Below are positions 1 through 7,034 of a DNA stretch of 11,337 bases, one piece after another. The translations under genes were made by a program, and so were the position numbers. Each line of letters opens with the position of its first letter. The stretch's first letter is position 1. This DNA is from Halomonas sp. (GTDB taxonomy: Bacteria; Pseudomonadota; Gammaproteobacteria; Pseudomonadales; Halomonadaceae): contig SKVX01000420.1 in assembly GCA_007129225.1 (NCBI GenBank), positions 1 to 11,337 on the forward strand, read 5' to 3'. A model generated the notes under the pieces. It was not told the DNA's origin, searched no databases, and worked only from the letters and a program-made list of their open reading frames with translations.

Positions 1-325
1 CCAGGGTCCTGGCGAGCGCCGCCGCCAGGGTGGCGCCGATGGTGCTGGCGAAGGAGATGATCAGCAGGCCCCAGCCGAGGCCGAAGAGCGCACCGCCGAG
101 CACCGTCAGCAGGGTGGCCCCCGGCAACGAGAGTGCCGCCATCACGACATAGAGGACGAAGAAGCCCCCGATGACCGTGACAGGCTCATCGGCCAGCCAT
201 GCATGGAAGCGGGCCTGTTCGGCCTTGAGATTCTCCAGGGTCAGGAAGTCAGCTGCCCCACTGAGGAAAAAGGCACCTATCGCCAGGGCGATCACTGCCA
301 CCAATATCAGACGTCGCTTTGCCAC
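1..325 (-). CDS. TVP38/TMEM64 (SNARE-associated/DedA-like) family membrane protein, N-terminal part
   Basis: The C-terminal part lies beyond the left edge, so only about 108 residues are visible. Reading leftwards from a GTG at 325, the protein opens with a basic stretch (VAKRR) and a first membrane helix (about residues 6-22). A soluble stretch follows, then a long hydrophobic region (about 49-105) containing SLPGATLLTVLGGALFG, the hallmark of the TVP38/TMEM64 branch of the DedA-like superfamily. These are inner-membrane proteins; related DedA-superfamily members are linked to lipid scrambling or transport, but the function of this branch is unsettled. I chose the GTG at 325 because a good ribosome-binding site (AAGGGAG on the minus strand, 340-334) lies 8 nt upstream. 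An in-frame GTG at 334 is too close to that site. The gene is divergent from msrA. The family call is secure; the substrate is unknown. Confidence 0.85.
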   Translation of the reverse strand, partial: MAKRRLILVAVIALAIGAFFLSGAADFLTLENLKAEQARFHAWLADEPVTVIGGFFVLYVVMAALSLPGATLLTVLGGALFGLGWGLLIISFASTIGATLAAALARTL

Positions 326-354
326 CAGCTCCACTCCCTTGATTTTTCGAGTCG

Positions 355-372
355 TTGTACCGCGTCGTACAA
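355..372. promoter_or_regulatory. 18-bp dyad TTGTAC-N6-GTACAA, candidate operator
   Basis: A perfect 6-bp inverted repeat (355-360 and 367-372) with a 6-bp spacer sits in the divergent gap between the TMEM64-type gene and msrA. It lies 30 bp upstream of the minus-strand start and about 143 bp upstream of the msrA start. Its symmetry and place suit binding by a dimeric regulator, or overlap with the minus-strand promoter. I do not recognise the site as belonging to a known regulator. That the dyad exists is read directly; its function is inference. Confidence 0.35.
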
Positions 373-412
373 TCCTCTTGCGTCGGCGCCCACCCGCTAT
401 CCTTACACGGCT

Positions 413-442
413 TCTACACTACCGCATTGATTCGGTTATCTT
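413..442 (+). promoter_or_regulatory. possible sigma-70 promoter for msrA
   Basis: A weak -35-like TCTACA (413-418) is separated by 18 bp from a -10-like TATCTT (437-442). Each matches four of six consensus bases. Transcription from here would begin near 450 and give a leader of about 65 nt before the msrA ATG at 515. Such matches are common by chance, so the call is tentative. Confidence 0.3.
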
Positions 443-514
443 GCGGTAGACGGAACCCCGGCCGTGAGCGCACCCTCTAAGGCTGACATCCCCCTGCAAC
501 AGCGAGTGCACCTT

Positions 515-1141
515 ATGAAAATGCCTCTGCGGTTCCCCTGGCTGATTCCCGCGCTACTGCCGCTGGCAATGGCCAGTCCCGCCCTGGGCGATGACACCGA
601 GACAACCGCCACGGCCGTGTTCGGCGGTGGCTGCTTCTGGTGCGTCGAGGAGGCCTTCGACAAGGTGGATGGCGTCGTTGCGACCACATCCGGCTTCAGC
701 GGTGGTGATGTGGAAAACCCGACCTATGAGCAGGTGGTTGCCGGCGGCACCGGCCACGCCGAGGTAGTGAAGGTTGAGTATGAGCCCGGGCGGGTCGACT
801 ACGCGACCCTGCTGCATGTGTTCTGGCGCAACATCGACCCCTTTGCGGTGGACCGCCAGTTCTGCGACCGGGGGGAAGCCTACCGCAGCGCCATCTTCTA
901 TGGCAGCGAGGAGGAGCGCGAGCTCGCCGAGAGCACCCGGGACGCACTGGCCGAACGGTTCGAGCGCGACATCGCCACCGAGATCGCCGCCTTCGAGTCG
1001 TTCTATCCGGCCGAGGAGTATCATCAGGGCTACTATCTCAAGAATCCGGTGCGCTACCAGTACTACAAGGCCGCCTGCGGCCGTGAGCGACGCCTGGAAG
1101 AGGTCTGGGGCGCTGAGGCCGGCGGCCTAAGCCAGCCCTGA
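515..1141 (+). CDS. msrA: peptide-methionine (S)-S-oxide reductase MsrA, exported form
   Basis: MsrA reduces the S-epimer of methionine sulfoxide in oxidised proteins. From the ATG at 515 the protein has 208 residues. A signal peptide is visible: K2 and R6, a hydrophobic core at about 8-22, and a likely cleavage after ALG (residue 25), so it probably works in the periplasm. The active-site motif is GGGCFWC, with catalytic Cys40 and a second Cys43. RQFCDRGEAYRSAIF (115-128) and EEYHQGYY (167-174) are typical of the family, and Cys188 near the C-terminus is the likely resolving cysteine. The frame stays open to a GTG at 464, but that would put 17 hydrophilic residues before the signal peptide, so I prefer 515 although its ribosome-binding site is weak. 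No MsrB domain is fused and no msrB is adjacent. The gene converges on the MFS gene with a 37-bp gap. Confidence 0.95.
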   Translation: MKMPLRFPWLIPALLPLAMASPALGDDTETTATAVFGGGCFWCVEEAFDKVDGVVATTSGFSGGDVENPTYEQVVAGGTGHAEVVKVEYEPGRVDYATLLHVFWRNIDPFAVDRQFCDRGEAYRSAIFYGSEEERELAESTRDALAERFERDIATEIAAFESFYPAEEYHQGYYLKNPVRYQYYKAACGRERRLEEVWGAEAGGLSQP

Positions 1142-1178
1142 GCCAAGGAACCGAGCGTCAGGCAGCCCTGTGGGCGGT

Positions 1179-2381
1179 TCAGCCGGCGACACCGATGGGT
1201 TGTGCCGCACGCTCCCGACGCCATAACCAGACGGCGATGCCAAGGGTCACGCCGAGCAGCAGCCAGGAGCCCAGCACCACGCCGGACCAGCCCGCGTATT
1301 GCCAGAAGGGCTCCAGCCAGGCGCTACCCAGGCTGGCACCCACGTAATAGAAGACCAGATAAAGCGCAGAGGCGCTTCCCCGCGCCTTCTCGGCATGGCG
1401 ACTGACCCAGCTCGAGGCCATGGAGTGGGCCAGGAAGAAGCCTACGGCGTTGATCGTCAACCCGACAATGATCCAGAGCAGCGACTGCGACAGTGTGACC
1501 AGCGTTCCCCCAAGCAGGATCAGGATGCCCAGCACCATGCACAGCGGCTGGCCCAGGTGGCCGGCCAACCGGCCCGACAGCATGGCGCTCAGGGTACCAC
1601 CCAGGTAGGTCAGGAAGATCATGCCCAGCAGACGGGCGCCCAGGCCGAACGGCTCATCGGCCAGGCGAAAAGTGATGTAGCTGTACTGGTTGATGAAGAT
1701 CAGGAAGTTGATGCCACCGAGAAGATAGGCCGCCAAGAGCAGCGGGTGGCGCAGATGTCCCGCGATGTCGATCACTGCGCCGCGCAGCTCGAAGCGCCGG
1801 GGCGTGAAGGCCCGAGCCTTCGGCAGCAGTTTCCAGAACAGGGCGACGCCGACCAGGGTGAGCAGGCCCACGGACAGAAATCCCGCGCTGGCACCGCCCA
1901 GCTCCCCCGCCCCACCGCCGATCAAGCGACCGCCGATGCCCCCCAGGGTGTTGGCACCGATATAGAGTCCCACCGCCGAGAGCAGCGCGGGGCGGTCGAA
2001 CTCGTCCCCCATCCAGGCAATGGCCACCGCCGGAAGCCCGCCGAGCAGGAACCCCTGTAGCGCACGCAACGCCAGCAGGCTCTCGAAATTAGGCGCGAAG
2101 GCCAGTGCCAGTGAACAAAGCCCCGTCAGCAGCAGCGTCACCCGCATGATGGTGTCGCGGCCGATGGCGTCAGACAGCGGTCCGAAGACCAGCAGCGCCC
2201 CCGCCAGGGCCAGTGTCGATACCGACATGATCAAGCTGATGCCCAGCGTGGAGACACCATAGGCCTCCCGCAGCTCCGGCAGCAGCGGCTGGGGGGCATA
2301 GAGGTTGACGAAGACCAGAAAGGAGCCCAGGCAGAGCGCAAGGGTGGCGCGCCACCAGGCGGGAGTACGTGCGGTTATCAT
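1179..2381 (-). CDS. MFS transporter, YnfM-like
   Basis: This 400-residue inner-membrane protein has about 12 hydrophobic segments, the usual MFS design. The A motif between helices 2 and 3 reads GPLSDAIGRDTIM (67-79). Several stretches closely resemble E. coli YnfM as I recall it: PQPLLPEL near residue 30, GLYIGANTLGGIGGRLIGG (138-156), and HSMASSWVSRHAEKARGSAS (319-338) followed by ALYLVFYYVG. Transporters of this kind are generally proton-coupled drug or metabolite exporters; the substrate cannot be read here. The ATG at 2381 has an AGGA 8 nt upstream. The gene is divergent from a LysR-type regulator, an arrangement that usually means control by that regulator; to my knowledge E. coli ynfM also neighbours a lysR gene, ynfL. 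Its 3' end faces msrA, with only a small GCCC-TGT-GGGC hairpin (1165-1175) between them and no clear terminator. Confidence 0.9.
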   Translation of the reverse strand: MITARTPAWWRATLALCLGSFLVFVNLYAPQPLLPELREAYGVSTLGISLIMSVSTLALAGALLVFGPLSDAIGRDTIMRVTLLLTGLCSLALAFAPNFESLLALRALQGFLLGGLPAVAIAWMGDEFDRPALLSAVGLYIGANTLGGIGGRLIGGGAGELGGASAGFLSVGLLTLVGVALFWKLLPKARAFTPRRFELRGAVIDIAGHLRHPLLLAAYLLGGINFLIFINQYSYITFRLADEPFGLGARLLGMIFLTYLGGTLSAMLSGRLAGHLGQPLCMVLGILILLGGTLVTLSQSLLWIIVGLTINAVGFFLAHSMASSWVSRHAEKARGSASALYLVFYYVGASLGSAWLEPFWQYAGWSGVVLGSWLLLGVTLGIAVWLWRRERAAQPIGVAG

Positions 2382-2517
2382 GCGATGTCCTGCAGCGATG
2401 GCTTGCGGAGCATGATCGCTTGCGGCTTACAATAAGACAAACAGAATAAAATGATGCCTTCCATCTCATTTTCTTATTAACTGTTTTCCTTATGCCGACA
2501 TAAACCAGGAGTTTGCC
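2382..2517. promoter_or_regulatory. divergent promoter/operator region between MFS exporter and lysR
   Basis: This 136-bp region separates the starts of the exporter and the regulator. Its middle (about 2426-2495) is far more AT-rich than the flanks, as expected for promoters. It holds a perfect dyad CTTA-CAA-TAAG (2426-2436), with a T-N11-A pair of the kind used by LysR-type regulators (T2428, A2440). An 8-bp direct repeat, GCTTGCGG, occurs at 2401-2408 and 2418-2425, 17 bp apart, just downstream of where the exporter promoter should lie. Minus-strand -10-like hexamers are TATTGT and TATTCT (near 2429-2449), but no good -35 matches them. Which element is the operator is inference. Confidence 0.55.
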
Positions 2518-3405
2518 ATGTCACTCCCCTTCGACCTGCGCGCCCTGCGCGTTTTCCTCACGGTTGCTGACCGTGGCGGATTCAGCGCCGCGGCTCGTGA
2601 GCTCCACGTGGCCCAGTCGGCAATCAGCCAGACCATTGCCAACCTGGAGCGTCATCTTGACCTGACGCTGTTTCATCGCCATGACCGCCGCATCAGCCTG
2701 ACTCCGGAGGGGCAGGCCCTGCAGGACCACGCCCGCGAACTGCTGGATCGCGCCGATGCCGCCCACCTCGCCATGCGCGAGCTCCACGGCCTGGTCAAGG
2801 GCGAGGTCCGCATCGGCATTCCCTCGATGCTAGGCTCCTACTACTTCCCGCCGCTGCTGATGGGATTCAAGTCACGTCATCCCGGCATTCGCCTGACCGT
2901 GGTGGAAGCCGGCGCCAGACGACTGCAGAGCATGATTGCCGCGGGGGAACTTGATCTCGGGGTGGTGATCGACGACGAGCAGAGCGGGAGAATGGAGCGC
3001 CGTCCGCTGGTACGCGAGGAGATGGTGGTCTGCGTGCCACGGACCCACCCCTTTGCCGGCAGGCAGGGGGTGCGCCCGGAGGAGTTCTTCGCCGAGCCGC
3101 TGGTGCTGTTCCAGGACGGCTACTTTCATCGGGAATTCGTCGATGCCCTGTCACAACAGACCGGCCACTCGGCCAACGTCGCCTTCCAGTCGAACCTGAT
3201 TCCCTTGACCAAGGCGATCGTGCGACAGGGCTTCGGCATCACCACCTTCCTGCGCCGGGTGATCGACGAACCCGAACTGGCGGCGGTCTCCTTCGACCCG
3301 CCGGCCTGGCTCGATCTCTCGCTGGCCTGGGCCGAAGGGGCCTACCTCTCCCGGGCGGAAAGCGCCTTCGTGGCATTCGTCGAGGCTAACCGACACTCGC
3401 TTTAG
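2518..3405 (+). CDS. LysR-type transcriptional regulator
   Basis: The protein has 295 residues, the normal LysR-family length. Residues about 7-66 form the winged helix-turn-helix, with the family signature FSAAARELHVAQSAISQTI followed by NLERHLDLTLFHR and the wing ISLTPEGQAL. A linker helix (about 68-93) follows, then the periplasmic-binding-protein-like effector domain from about 95 (VRIGIPSMLGSYYFPPLL onward) to the end. The effector cannot be predicted. The ATG at 2518 has an AGGAG 8 nt upstream. The gene is divergent from the YnfM-like exporter and probably controls it, and perhaps its own promoter, from the 136-bp shared region. Its 3' end faces the palindrome-rich gap before the convergent mepS-like gene; no conventional terminator with a T-run follows the stop. 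Confidence 0.93.
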   Translation: MSLPFDLRALRVFLTVADRGGFSAAARELHVAQSAISQTIANLERHLDLTLFHRHDRRISLTPEGQALQDHARELLDRADAAHLAMRELHGLVKGEVRIGIPSMLGSYYFPPLLMGFKSRHPGIRLTVVEAGARRLQSMIAAGELDLGVVIDDEQSGRMERRPLVREEMVVCVPRTHPFAGRQGVRPEEFFAEPLVLFQDGYFHREFVDALSQQTGHSANVAFQSNLIPLTKAIVRQGFGITTFLRRVIDEPELAAVSFDPPAWLDLSLAWAEGAYLSRAESAFVAFVEANRHSL

Positions 3406-3491
3406 GCGTTATACGAAGTTGCCTGCGCCGGCCCCTTAAGGCTCGCGCCAGGGAAATGCTGGACAAATCGCCGAGCGAGATGAAGCGGCTA

Positions 3492-3679
3492 GGTTCGTTC
3501 CCGACGAACCAACGCACTTCCCACATCCCTGTGGGTCGCAAGGCGCACGGAGCACAGAACCGAGCGAAGCGACAAACATCCGGAGGATGGCTCCGAAGGA
3601 GCGAGAAGCCGAAGGCTTCGAGTCAACCGGAGCATATGGGGTATATGTGAGGATTCCGACGGTCCGACGCTTCGGCACC
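3492..3679. repeat. array of seven short palindromes in a 320-bp non-coding gap
   Basis: The gap 3406-3725 between the convergent lysR and mepS-like genes has no convincing gene; reading frames of up to 88 codons cross it but look artificial. It holds a run of inverted repeats: GGTTCGT/ACGAACC (3492-3510), CCCACA/TGTGGG (3520-3535), CATCC/GGATG (3577-3589), GCTCC/GGAGC (3590-3602), GAAGCC/GGCTTC (3605-3619), CATAT/ATATG (3633-3647), and GGT-CCGA/TCGG-ACC with a one-base bulge (3661-3679). Loops are 3-5 bases, and the third and fourth hairpins abut. The core CCGAAGG occurs twice (3593-3599, 3609-3615). Longer complementary pairs GCACA/TGTGC (3552, 3712) and GAGCGAA/TTCGCTC (3562, 3694) nest around the later hairpins. 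This looks like a mosaic intergenic palindromic element of the REP/BIME kind, and may also end transcription from both sides. The palindromes are seen directly; the class is inference. Confidence 0.6.
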
Positions 3680-3725
3680 GCGCAACGCCGTGATTCGCTC
3701 ACGCAGGCATTTGTGCAGTGTTTCC

Positions 3726-4349
3726 CTAGCCTTCGCCCGCCGTGGCGACACGCCGCGCCAACGTAGTGGGTTCCAGCGTCCGCCGAGCCTGCCAGAAGTG
3801 GCGCTGCCAGTAGACATTGTCAAGCTCGGAGAGCATTACGCCCTGGGAGGTGGAGGCATGCAGGAAATACCCGTCGCCCACGTAGATCCCCACGTGATCG
3901 TAGGGTCCCGGGGGGCGGAAGAAGACCAGGTCGCCGACCTGGAGCTCCGCGCGTGACACCGGGGATCCTGCGTGCACCTGTTCTCCGGTGGAGCGCGGCA
4001 GGTCGAGACGGAAGGTCTCACTGAAGACGTTCTGCACCAGGGCGGAGCAGTCGATCCCCCGCTCGCCGGTACCACCCAGTCGGTAGGGTGTGCCGGCCCA
4101 GCGCTCGTGCTGGGCTAGCAGCGCCTGTCGCACCAGCTCCGGCGGGGGGTTGTGCAGGCTTCGAGCCTGAAGGATGGGGTTATCCACCGGGGACATCATG
4201 GGATTCCAGGACGCCGGCATACCGGGCAGGTTACGGGCGAAATAGTCGTCGAACTCGCCTTGCGACTGTTTCGTGCTGCTGGCGCAACCGGCCAGCAGGG
4301 CCAGCGACACACCGAGCATCAGGACACGACTCGATCTCGTGGCAACCAT
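3726..4349 (-). CDS. NlpC/P60 family lipoprotein, MepS/Spr-like peptidoglycan endopeptidase
   Basis: The 207-residue precursor begins with a lipoprotein signal: basic R5 and R8, a hydrophobic core, and the lipobox LLAGC with Cys22 as the lipidated residue. Mature residue 2 is Ala, which suits outer-membrane sorting. A linker leads to an NlpC/P60 domain from about residue 72. Catalytic Cys101 lies in GIDCSALVQ, His152 in YDHVGIYVG and His164 in FLHASTS, the expected Cys-His-His set. The stretch from TPYRLGG to QARRTL follows E. coli MepS closely. MepS cleaves the D-Ala-mDAP cross-links of peptidoglycan to let new strands in, so I infer that role here. The ATG at 4349 has AGGAAG 8 nt upstream. 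It stands as a single gene, 225 bp downstream of the DUF1266-type gene on the same strand and convergent with lysR. The exact orthologue (MepS, MepH or NlpC) is less sure than the family. Confidence 0.92.
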   Translation of the reverse strand: MVATRSSRVLMLGVSLALLAGCASSTKQSQGEFDDYFARNLPGMPASWNPMMSPVDNPILQARSLHNPPPELVRQALLAQHERWAGTPYRLGGTGERGIDCSALVQNVFSETFRLDLPRSTGEQVHAGSPVSRAELQVGDLVFFRPPGPYDHVGIYVGDGYFLHASTSQGVMLSELDNVYWQRHFWQARRTLEPTTLARRVATAGEG

Positions 4350-4435
4350 CTTGGCGACTTCCTCGTTCCTTGAGCCGCACGTTTCCCGGGTCGAGCATCG
4401 GCTCTACCTGACGGACCCGAGCGAATCGCTGTGGT

Positions 4436-4523
4436 AGTGGTGCGGCGGCATCTTGTTGCCTGTACCACTGCCAGAGCGGTCTATGGGCGGCTGGCTATGA
4501 TGAAGACTCCGAAAAAAGGAGTC
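4436..4523 (-). other. two hairpins in the gap between the DUF1266-type gene and mepS-like gene
   Basis: Downstream of the 819-codon gene, minus-strand RNA could form GACTCC/GGAGTC (4523-4505) with a seven-base T-rich loop, extended below an asymmetric bulge by TGAA/TTCA. No T-run follows, so it is a poor intrinsic terminator. Further on, AGTGGT/ACCACT (4436-4441, 4464-4469) encloses a smaller GGCA/TGCC hairpin (4447-4460). The second structure lies about 85-120 nt upstream of the mepS-like start and might be part of its leader. I found no convincing promoter hexamers in 4350-4574. Confidence 0.35.
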
Positions 4524-4574
4524 GTTTCAACAAACTTTTCGACTATAAGCCACTTCGCATGAGATGGCGAGTCC

Positions 4575-7034
4575 CTAATGTAATGTTCTGGTATCACCCG
4601 GCAGCGTATCGATATGCAGGGGCGCCCAGTGCCGCGGCCGAGCCCCGGGAAAGTCCAGGCTCGCCCAGGGTCCCGCCAGCGGAGGCGCACCCGAGAGCCA
4701 GGCCACCAGCGCCTGGCGGAAGCTGGCCAGGAAGGCCTCACGCTCCGGCGTCTCGCCCATGAAGAAGGAGAACCCCGCATAGAGACCCTGGGCATAGGCT
4801 TCCCAGCCGCTGTAGTGCGTGGCGGCCAGAGCATGGGCCCGTTCCAGAATAGTGCTGAATGCGGCAGCGTCCAGCCAGCCCAGCTGGCGTCCTGCAATGG
4901 CCAGATCCACCAGTTGGGCAAGATCCCAGGCGGTCATGTCCAGTTCGTTGCAGCCATCCTCGTTGTCGCGAACCCGCCGCAACCGCAAGAGGTGGGTGCG
5001 ATCCTCCTCGCTGCAGTCGCCGGACTCGAGCATCGCGATCTCTGAGGCGAGCCGCTGCTCATTGAGGGTATAGGGCGCGTAGTTGATCTGGTACTCCTGC
5101 CGATCGCCCGCCTCGAGCAGAAAATCGAGAAACTCGGTCAGCTCCGACTCGCCATGCAAGCCATAGTGACCGTCGATCCATTCACGAATCGATACGGCTT
5201 CCCGTGCGCTCTCCACATGGGGCTCACTCCAGGCGGCGCTGTTGAGCGGCCCGACCAGTGACATAGCGGTAAAACGTGAAAGCGTTGGGCGAGGCCCCGG
5301 CTCCTGCCACTCGGAGCTTTTCCAATCCAGCCAGTGAAAGGGACTGCCGGGGTCGTCGAGGTGCCATCGTATCTCGGCTACCAACGGGGGATGTTCGCCC
5401 TCGGGCAACATTGATTCCCATTGTGCCCAGGCCTCGAGCAGGCGCCGGATATCGGGATAGAAGCGACACAGGCTTCCTCGCAGTGCCTCGGCAAGCGACT
5501 CCAGGGCAGCTGGTTCGAAGCTCTCGCTGTCCATGGCCATCTGCAGGTAGAAGGCATATTTCTCGGCCATATGGATGGTAGCCGCATGACGACTGCCCTG
5601 CCGGAGGCTTACCAGGACTGCCAGGTCGGCGGCATCGGGCCGGCCGAAAGGCGTCGAGGCCCGGGGCAAGGCCTCGTGGGCCGCATCGGCGGCCAACTGG
5701 TTGAGATGGTGGGCCTGGGCGGGCAACCAATAGCGGGACAGGGCTTCCACCCCTTCGTCGGGATGCAGTCCCAGTGTCTCATCCAGGTAGCGAAGGGCAT
5801 CATTTCGCCGTTCGGCCGTGACCGCCATCGGTGGCCCTTGCCGGGTTCCCAGCTCGGGCTCACGCACGGAGGCCAACGCCAGCACCCAGTGGCGTGGGGT
5901 GCGACGCCAGGCGGACATGGCATGGCGCGAGGCAGCCCGGACCTCCTCGACCAGCAGCTCCTGCAGCGGCACGCGCCAGGGACTGACCGGCGACTGCAGC
6001 AGCAACTCCCAGTCTGCCCGCATGTCCATCAGGCGATTACGTCCCTCGAACAGGCTGCGGCCGCGCTGATAGGCGCGCGCCACAGCCGACCAGTCGCTGT
6101 AGCGGCGCTGAATCAGGTCGGCGCCATGGGTGGCGAAGTCGCGTGCCTCCGTTTCGTCGAGCCATCCCACGCAGGCCCCGGCCCAGGCGAGGTCGACCAG
6201 TCGCAGCCAGTCCCAGGCTGCCCACTCCAGCGGCTCGCCCTGCTCCACCAGCGTCAGCATGAGCTTGCCATAGCCCCGCTCATTGCCGGACAGGCTCTCT
6301 AGCCAGCCCTGACGCGCTGAGCCGTCAGAGGCCAACAGGCGCGTGGCATCCAGGTCCCAGCCCTGGCGGTGGCCTTGGCCTGCCAGCCACAGCAGGCTCT
6401 GCAGCAGTTCCTCACGGCTCTCCAGTTGCCAATACTCCAGCAGCCAGACCTTCGCCTCGGGCCAGTCGGCCACGCCCGCCGGCGAAGCCGGCACTGGGGC
6501 GAAGGCAGCCCGCAGCCGCCACGCCCGCTCCTCCGGTGCCTCGGGCCACAGTGGCAGGGCCTTGCTCCGCCCCGCCACCCATTCGGTGATACGGTCCCAG
6601 GTAATCCCTTCGCCTTCATGCTCCAGGACCGCTAGGGCATCGCACGCCTCGGCAAACATATCGTCACCGCGAACCCAGCCCTCGGCTCGCTTGGCATGGC
6701 GCAATGCTTCATGCCAGGCATCCAGGCTGGCGTACTGACTGGTGATCTCGTCGGCCAGACGCAGGGCCCAGTTGCGCACACGCGACTCGGGCAACCAGCC
6801 GGCGGAGCCGGCCAGGGCGATGAGTTCAAGTGCGGCCAGCAGCCCCGCCGGGTCGGGGCTGTCGATACCGAATGCCTCGATCAGGCGCCAACCAAGTTCA
6901 CCGCGCTCCGTGACACCCAACGCCTTCAGCCGCGAGGCTGCCACATCGGCCTCGACCTTAACGGGTTCGGGCTCGAAGGCCCAGTCACACAGCACCAGCT
7001 GTTGGGCCCACCAGGCATAAAGGGGATCGACCAA
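4575..7034 (-). CDS. large protein with four DUF1266-like modules, function unknown
   Basis: This 819-residue protein has no signal peptide or membrane helix and is rich in Trp, Leu, Ala and Glu, so it is probably cytoplasmic. Two segments match the DUF1266 pattern, WDxxxLVDLAxAGxxxGWLD then YSxW...A..G..FF.G: residues 274-331 and 703-760. Two more degenerate copies are visible at about 62-120 and 483-541. Each is preceded by a helix pair with an LGL/WQL...EL...L..L pattern (34-56, 197-224, 413-445, 616-648). Three are followed by a Pro-aromatic motif, at 352-353, 565-566 and 789-790; the first module has only a loose LPLW (160-163). The start is TTG at 7034: an in-frame TGA (7040-7038) rules out anything upstream, and GAGGTGA sits just before it. 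DUF1266 has no known biochemical role that I can name; E. coli YbeR and YbeU belong to it. The neighbours give no functional clue. Coding is well supported; function is not. Confidence 0.85.
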   Translation of the reverse strand: MVDPLYAWWAQQLVLCDWAFEPEPVKVEADVAASRLKALGVTERGELGWRLIEAFGIDSPDPAGLLAALELIALAGSAGWLPESRVRNWALRLADEITSQYASLDAWHEALRHAKRAEGWVRGDDMFAEACDALAVLEHEGEGITWDRITEWVAGRSKALPLWPEAPEERAWRLRAAFAPVPASPAGVADWPEAKVWLLEYWQLESREELLQSLLWLAGQGHRQGWDLDATRLLASDGSARQGWLESLSGNERGYGKLMLTLVEQGEPLEWAAWDWLRLVDLAWAGACVGWLDETEARDFATHGADLIQRRYSDWSAVARAYQRGRSLFEGRNRLMDMRADWELLLQSPVSPWRVPLQELLVEEVRAASRHAMSAWRRTPRHWVLALASVREPELGTRQGPPMAVTAERRNDALRYLDETLGLHPDEGVEALSRYWLPAQAHHLNQLAADAAHEALPRASTPFGRPDAADLAVLVSLRQGSRHAATIHMAEKYAFYLQMAMDSESFEPAALESLAEALRGSLCRFYPDIRRLLEAWAQWESMLPEGEHPPLVAEIRWHLDDPGSPFHWLDWKSSEWQEPGPRPTLSRFTAMSLVGPLNSAAWSEPHVESAREAVSIREWIDGHYGLHGESELTEFLDFLLEAGDRQEYQINYAPYTLNEQRLASEIAMLESGDCSEEDRTHLLRLRRVRDNEDGCNELDMTAWDLAQLVDLAIAGRQLGWLDAAAFSTILERAHALAATHYSGWEAYAQGLYAGFSFFMGETPEREAFLASFRQALVAWLSGAPPLAGPWASLDFPGARPRHWAPLHIDTLPGDTRTLH

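Noticed and set aside
1149..1179. Hairpin AACC...GCCC-TGT-GGGC-GGTT between msrA and the MFS gene as a bidirectional terminator
   Set aside because: The inner stem is 4 bp, the outer part needs a large asymmetric bulge, and neither strand has a T-run.
1299..2060. Open frame of 253 codons on the plus strand
   Set aside because: It is antisense to the MFS transporter, with low-complexity Gln/Gly/Arg composition and no domain.
3410..3420. TATACGAAGTT, identical to 11 bases of a loxP arm
   Set aside because: There is no second inverted arm at the 8-bp spacing, and no Cre-like recombinase in the window, so it is probably chance.
3436..3702. 88-codon open frame on the minus strand in the palindrome region
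   Set aside because: It crosses all the hairpins, has no ribosome-binding site I can see, and its Ser/Arg/Pro/Cys-rich product resembles translated repeat DNA rather than a protein.
5421..6302. Open frame of 293 codons on the plus strand
   Set aside because: It is antisense to the DUF1266-type gene and has the Gly/Gln/His-rich look of a shadow frame.
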